A DNA stretch of 64,000 bases from CAVZVZ01 sp963778895. GTDB taxonomy: Bacteria > Actinomycetota > Acidimicrobiia > Acidimicrobiales > Acidimicrobilacustridaceae. The notes under the pieces were generated by a model that had not been told where the DNA came from, made no database searches, and was given only the letters and a program-made list of their open reading frames with translations. Location: contig CAVZVZ010000001.1 of NCBI GenBank assembly GCA_963778895.1, forward strand, positions 124,001 to 188,000, given 5' to 3'. Below, piece by piece: positions 62,071-64,000 of the stretch. Numbering within the stretch: position 1 is the stretch's first letter; the number at the start of each line of letters is the position of its first letter. Position numbers and translations under genes: made by a program.

Positions 62071-63504
62071 ATGGCACGTCGTACCAAGTTGATCGCCACG
62101 ATCGGTCCCGCATCGGACTCCGATGCAGTGCTCAAAGGCATGATCGAGGCCGGTATGGATGTGGCGCGCATCGGCCTGGCGCACGAAAGTCTCGAGCACG
62201 CTCTCGCGCGCTACCAGCGGATCCGCAAGGCGGCCGCCGACTTCGGCCGACCCATCGGCATCCTGGCCGATCTGCCCGGGCCGAAGGTGCGAGCCGGCGC
62301 GGTCCCCGAGGCCGGGTTGGTGCTGATCGACGGAAACCGCATTCGCCTGACTCCCGGCGTGGGACCGAGCACCGACGAGGTCATCCAGGTCGACTACGAA
62401 CCGTTGCTGACCGACGTGCACCGCGGCGACACCCTCAGCTTCGGCGACGGTGCAGTGGTGGTCGAGGCCCTCGGCCGCACGGGCGATCACCTCGAGGTCG
62501 CGGTCATCCACGGCGGCGTGCTCAAAGGGCGCCCCGGCATCCACATACCGTCCGACCGCCTCCGCCTCACGACGCCCACCCAGGAAGACCTGCGGTTGCT
62601 CGACGCCTTCATCGAAGCGGGGGTCGACATGGTGGCGTTGTCGTTCGTGCGGTCGGCTCACGACATCCGTCGCCTCGGCACCGAACCACACCCGCGCGGT
62701 CCGCTCGTGGTGGCGAAGATCGAGACTCGGGCCGCCGTCGAGAACCTCGAAGGCATCATCGAAGCGTCGGGCGCGGTGATGGTGGCGCGCGGAGATCTCG
62801 GCTCCGAGTTCCCGATCGAGGAGCTGCCCCACCTCCAGAAGAAGATCATTCGCCAGTGCATCGCCGGTGGACGTCCCGTCATCACCGCCACGCAGATGCT
62901 CGAGTCGATGATCCACGCACCCATCCCCACGCGCGCCGAGGCATCGGACGTGGCCAACGCTGTGTTCGACGGTTCGAGCGCGGTGATGCTCTCGGCCGAG
63001 ACGGCCATCGGCGTCGACCCGGTGCACGCGGTGGCCACCATGGCCCGCATCGCCGAGCGCGCCGATGACGAGTTCGACTACGACGGTTGGGCCACGAGGC
63101 TCCAGAAGCTGCACCTCTTGGTGTCCGACGACACGCAAGGTGCGATCACCGACGCCATGACCGCGGCAGCCCACCGCGCCGCCGCCGCGACCAACGCCGC
63201 CGCGATCATCTGTCTGTCACGGAGCGGCTTCACCGTTCGTTCGATTGCCCGCTTCCGGCCGCAGGCGCAGATCCTCGGATTCAGCACCAACGAGCGCACC
63301 GTTCGCCAGCTCACGATGAGCTGGGGCGCCACGCCCCACCTGCTGGAGGGGGCGGACGAACCCGATGCTCTCGTCTCCGGCGCTATCGACTTCGCGGTGC
63401 GGAGCGGGGCCGTACGTCCGGGCGATCTCGTCGTGCTGCTCTTCGGGTCGGGGGAGTTCCAGGGTCGCGCCGCCGACACGGTGCGCCTCGTACGCATTCC
63501 GTGA
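62071..63504 (+). CDS. pyk: Pyruvate kinase, atypical N-terminal motif
   Basis: This glycolytic enzyme converts phosphoenolpyruvate and ADP to pyruvate and ATP. It is intact at 477 residues. TKLIATIGPASDSD opens it, then DLPGPKVRAG (Lys72 at the site that decides K+ dependence), VVAKIETRAAVENLEGII with catalytic Lys, VARGDLGSEFPIEELPHLQKKII, ITATQMLESMI and GSSAVMLSAETAIG. The usual RxNFSHG motif reads RIGLAHE (Arg33, Gly35, Ala37, His38), so the Asn and Ser that bind K+ are missing. A C-terminal domain is present. ATG 62071 is used. Confidence 0.9.
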   Translation: MARRTKLIATIGPASDSDAVLKGMIEAGMDVARIGLAHESLEHALARYQRIRKAAADFGRPIGILADLPGPKVRAGAVPEAGLVLIDGNRIRLTPGVGPSTDEVIQVDYEPLLTDVHRGDTLSFGDGAVVVEALGRTGDHLEVAVIHGGVLKGRPGIHIPSDRLRLTTPTQEDLRLLDAFIEAGVDMVALSFVRSAHDIRRLGTEPHPRGPLVVAKIETRAAVENLEGIIEASGAVMVARGDLGSEFPIEELPHLQKKIIRQCIAGGRPVITATQMLESMIHAPIPTRAEASDVANAVFDGSSAVMLSAETAIGVDPVHAVATMARIAERADDEFDYDGWATRLQKLHLLVSDDTQGAITDAMTAAAHRAAAATNAAAIICLSRSGFTVRSIARFRPQAQILGFSTNERTVRQLTMSWGATPHLLEGADEPDALVSGAIDFAVRSGAVRPGDLVVLLFGSGEFQGRAADTVRLVRIP

Positions 63505-64000
63505 GCTCCACCAAACCAATCTTTCTGGACGGTCTCGCCGTCTACGAGTCGGTCAAACCGTCCGCGCCGCGCGTGGTGCTCGTACACGGATCGATGGACC
63601 GCGCCGCCGCATTCCGAAAGGCCGGTCGCCTCCTGCGCGATCTCGACGTCGTTCTGTACGACCGAAGGGGGTACGCCCGGTCACTCGACGGCGGCGTCGC
63701 CTCGACCATCGATCAGGTGGTGACCGATCTGCTCACCGTCGTGGCCGAGCGACCATCCGCGGTCGTCGGCCACAGCCTCGGTGGGCTCATCGCGTTGGCG
63801 GCGGCGCAATCCCGACCGGACGTGATCACCGCGGTCGGCGCCTTCGAAGCGCCGCTGGGGTGGCGTCCGTGGTGGCCCAGGACCTCGGCTGGTGGTGCCG
63901 CACGCGACGCGGCAGCGGTCGAAGGGCCCGAGGCGGCGGCCGAACGCTTCATGCGCCGGCTCGTCGGTGACCAACGGTGGGAGAACCTGCCCGCCGGTAC
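63501..64000 (+). CDS. Alpha/beta hydrolase, 3'-truncated by window edge
   Basis: The GTG at 63501 overlaps the pyruvate kinase stop by 4 nt (GTGA), and the frame stays open to the end of the window. SSTKPIFLDGLAVYESVKPS leads to VVLVHGSMDRAAAF, LYDRRGYARS and the nucleophile elbow VVGHSLGG with Ser, all typical of an alpha/beta hydrolase. About 166 residues are visible and the catalytic His is beyond the edge. The overlap suggests co-expression with pyk. The substrate is unknown. Confidence 0.8.
   Translation, partial: MSSTKPIFLDGLAVYESVKPSAPRVVLVHGSMDRAAAFRKAGRLLRDLDVVLYDRRGYARSLDGGVASTIDQVVTDLLTVVAERPSAVVGHSLGGLIALAAAQSRPDVITAVGAFEAPLGWRPWWPRTSAGGAARDAAAVEGPEAAAERFMRRLVGDQRWENLPAG

Overview
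The window is about 64 kb of high-GC chromosomal DNA from an actinobacterium. The gene content fits the Acidimicrobiia (Ilumatobacter-like): a conservon of the Streptomyces type, a very large AftD-type arabinofuranosyltransferase, SCO6745-, DUF2516- and DUF2203-family proteins, a DUF2510-like lead motif on a membrane protein, and many GTG starts with 1-8 nt overlaps. No rRNA, tRNA, CRISPR array, insertion sequence or phage gene was seen. The class assignment is an inference from family content.

Layout. 0-4.3 kb holds glutamate synthase (gltB cut by the left edge, gltD). 4.5-10.6 kb holds a membrane protein, a DUF4388 protein and a complete cvnABCD conservon (histidine-kinase-like, roadblock, DUF742, GTPase). 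10.6-15.5 kb holds a glycosyltransferase, a DUF2516 protein and a MerR-SDR-SCO6745-epoxide hydrolase operon. 15.5-18 kb is lon on the minus strand with unusual repeats upstream. 18-26.4 kb holds a cytochrome P450, a TetR regulator, oxidoreductases, a GGDEF-EAL protein, a nucleotidase and a hydrolase. 26.4-40.7 kb is a cell-envelope polysaccharide region: an OafA-type acyltransferase with SGNH domain, a DPM1-like GT2, AftD, a GT4, a UDP-galactopyranose-mutase-like flavoprotein and three multi-spanning GT-C enzymes. 40.7-43.6 kb holds two HhH-GPD DNA glycosylases flanking a peptidyl-prolyl isomerase, then a TetR gene. 43.6-49.6 kb is an oligopeptide ABC transporter operon. 49.7-64 kb holds methyltransferases, a lytic transglycosylase, gamma-glutamyltransferase, an FAD-linked oxidase, GDPD, an acyl-CoA ligase, an acyl-CoA dehydrogenase, a histidine phosphatase, pyruvate kinase and the start of a hydrolase.

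A feature of the whole record is reading-frame breakage. More than twenty genes, including lon, change frame one to about twelve times, yet the families continue uninterrupted across each break. Nearly every junction I could resolve to the base is one extra G or C. I read these as consensus insertion errors, not pseudogenes, and give each broken gene one span.

The parts least explained by known genes are non-coding. They are a roughly 400-nt hairpin-rich leader before an O-methyltransferase with a c-di-GMP-I-like stretch, a 92-bp palindrome with four phased TGTCAC boxes between repair genes, 8-bp-phased direct repeats around a tiny ORF upstream of lon, and a 17-bp tandem duplication that creates a minicistron at a start codon.
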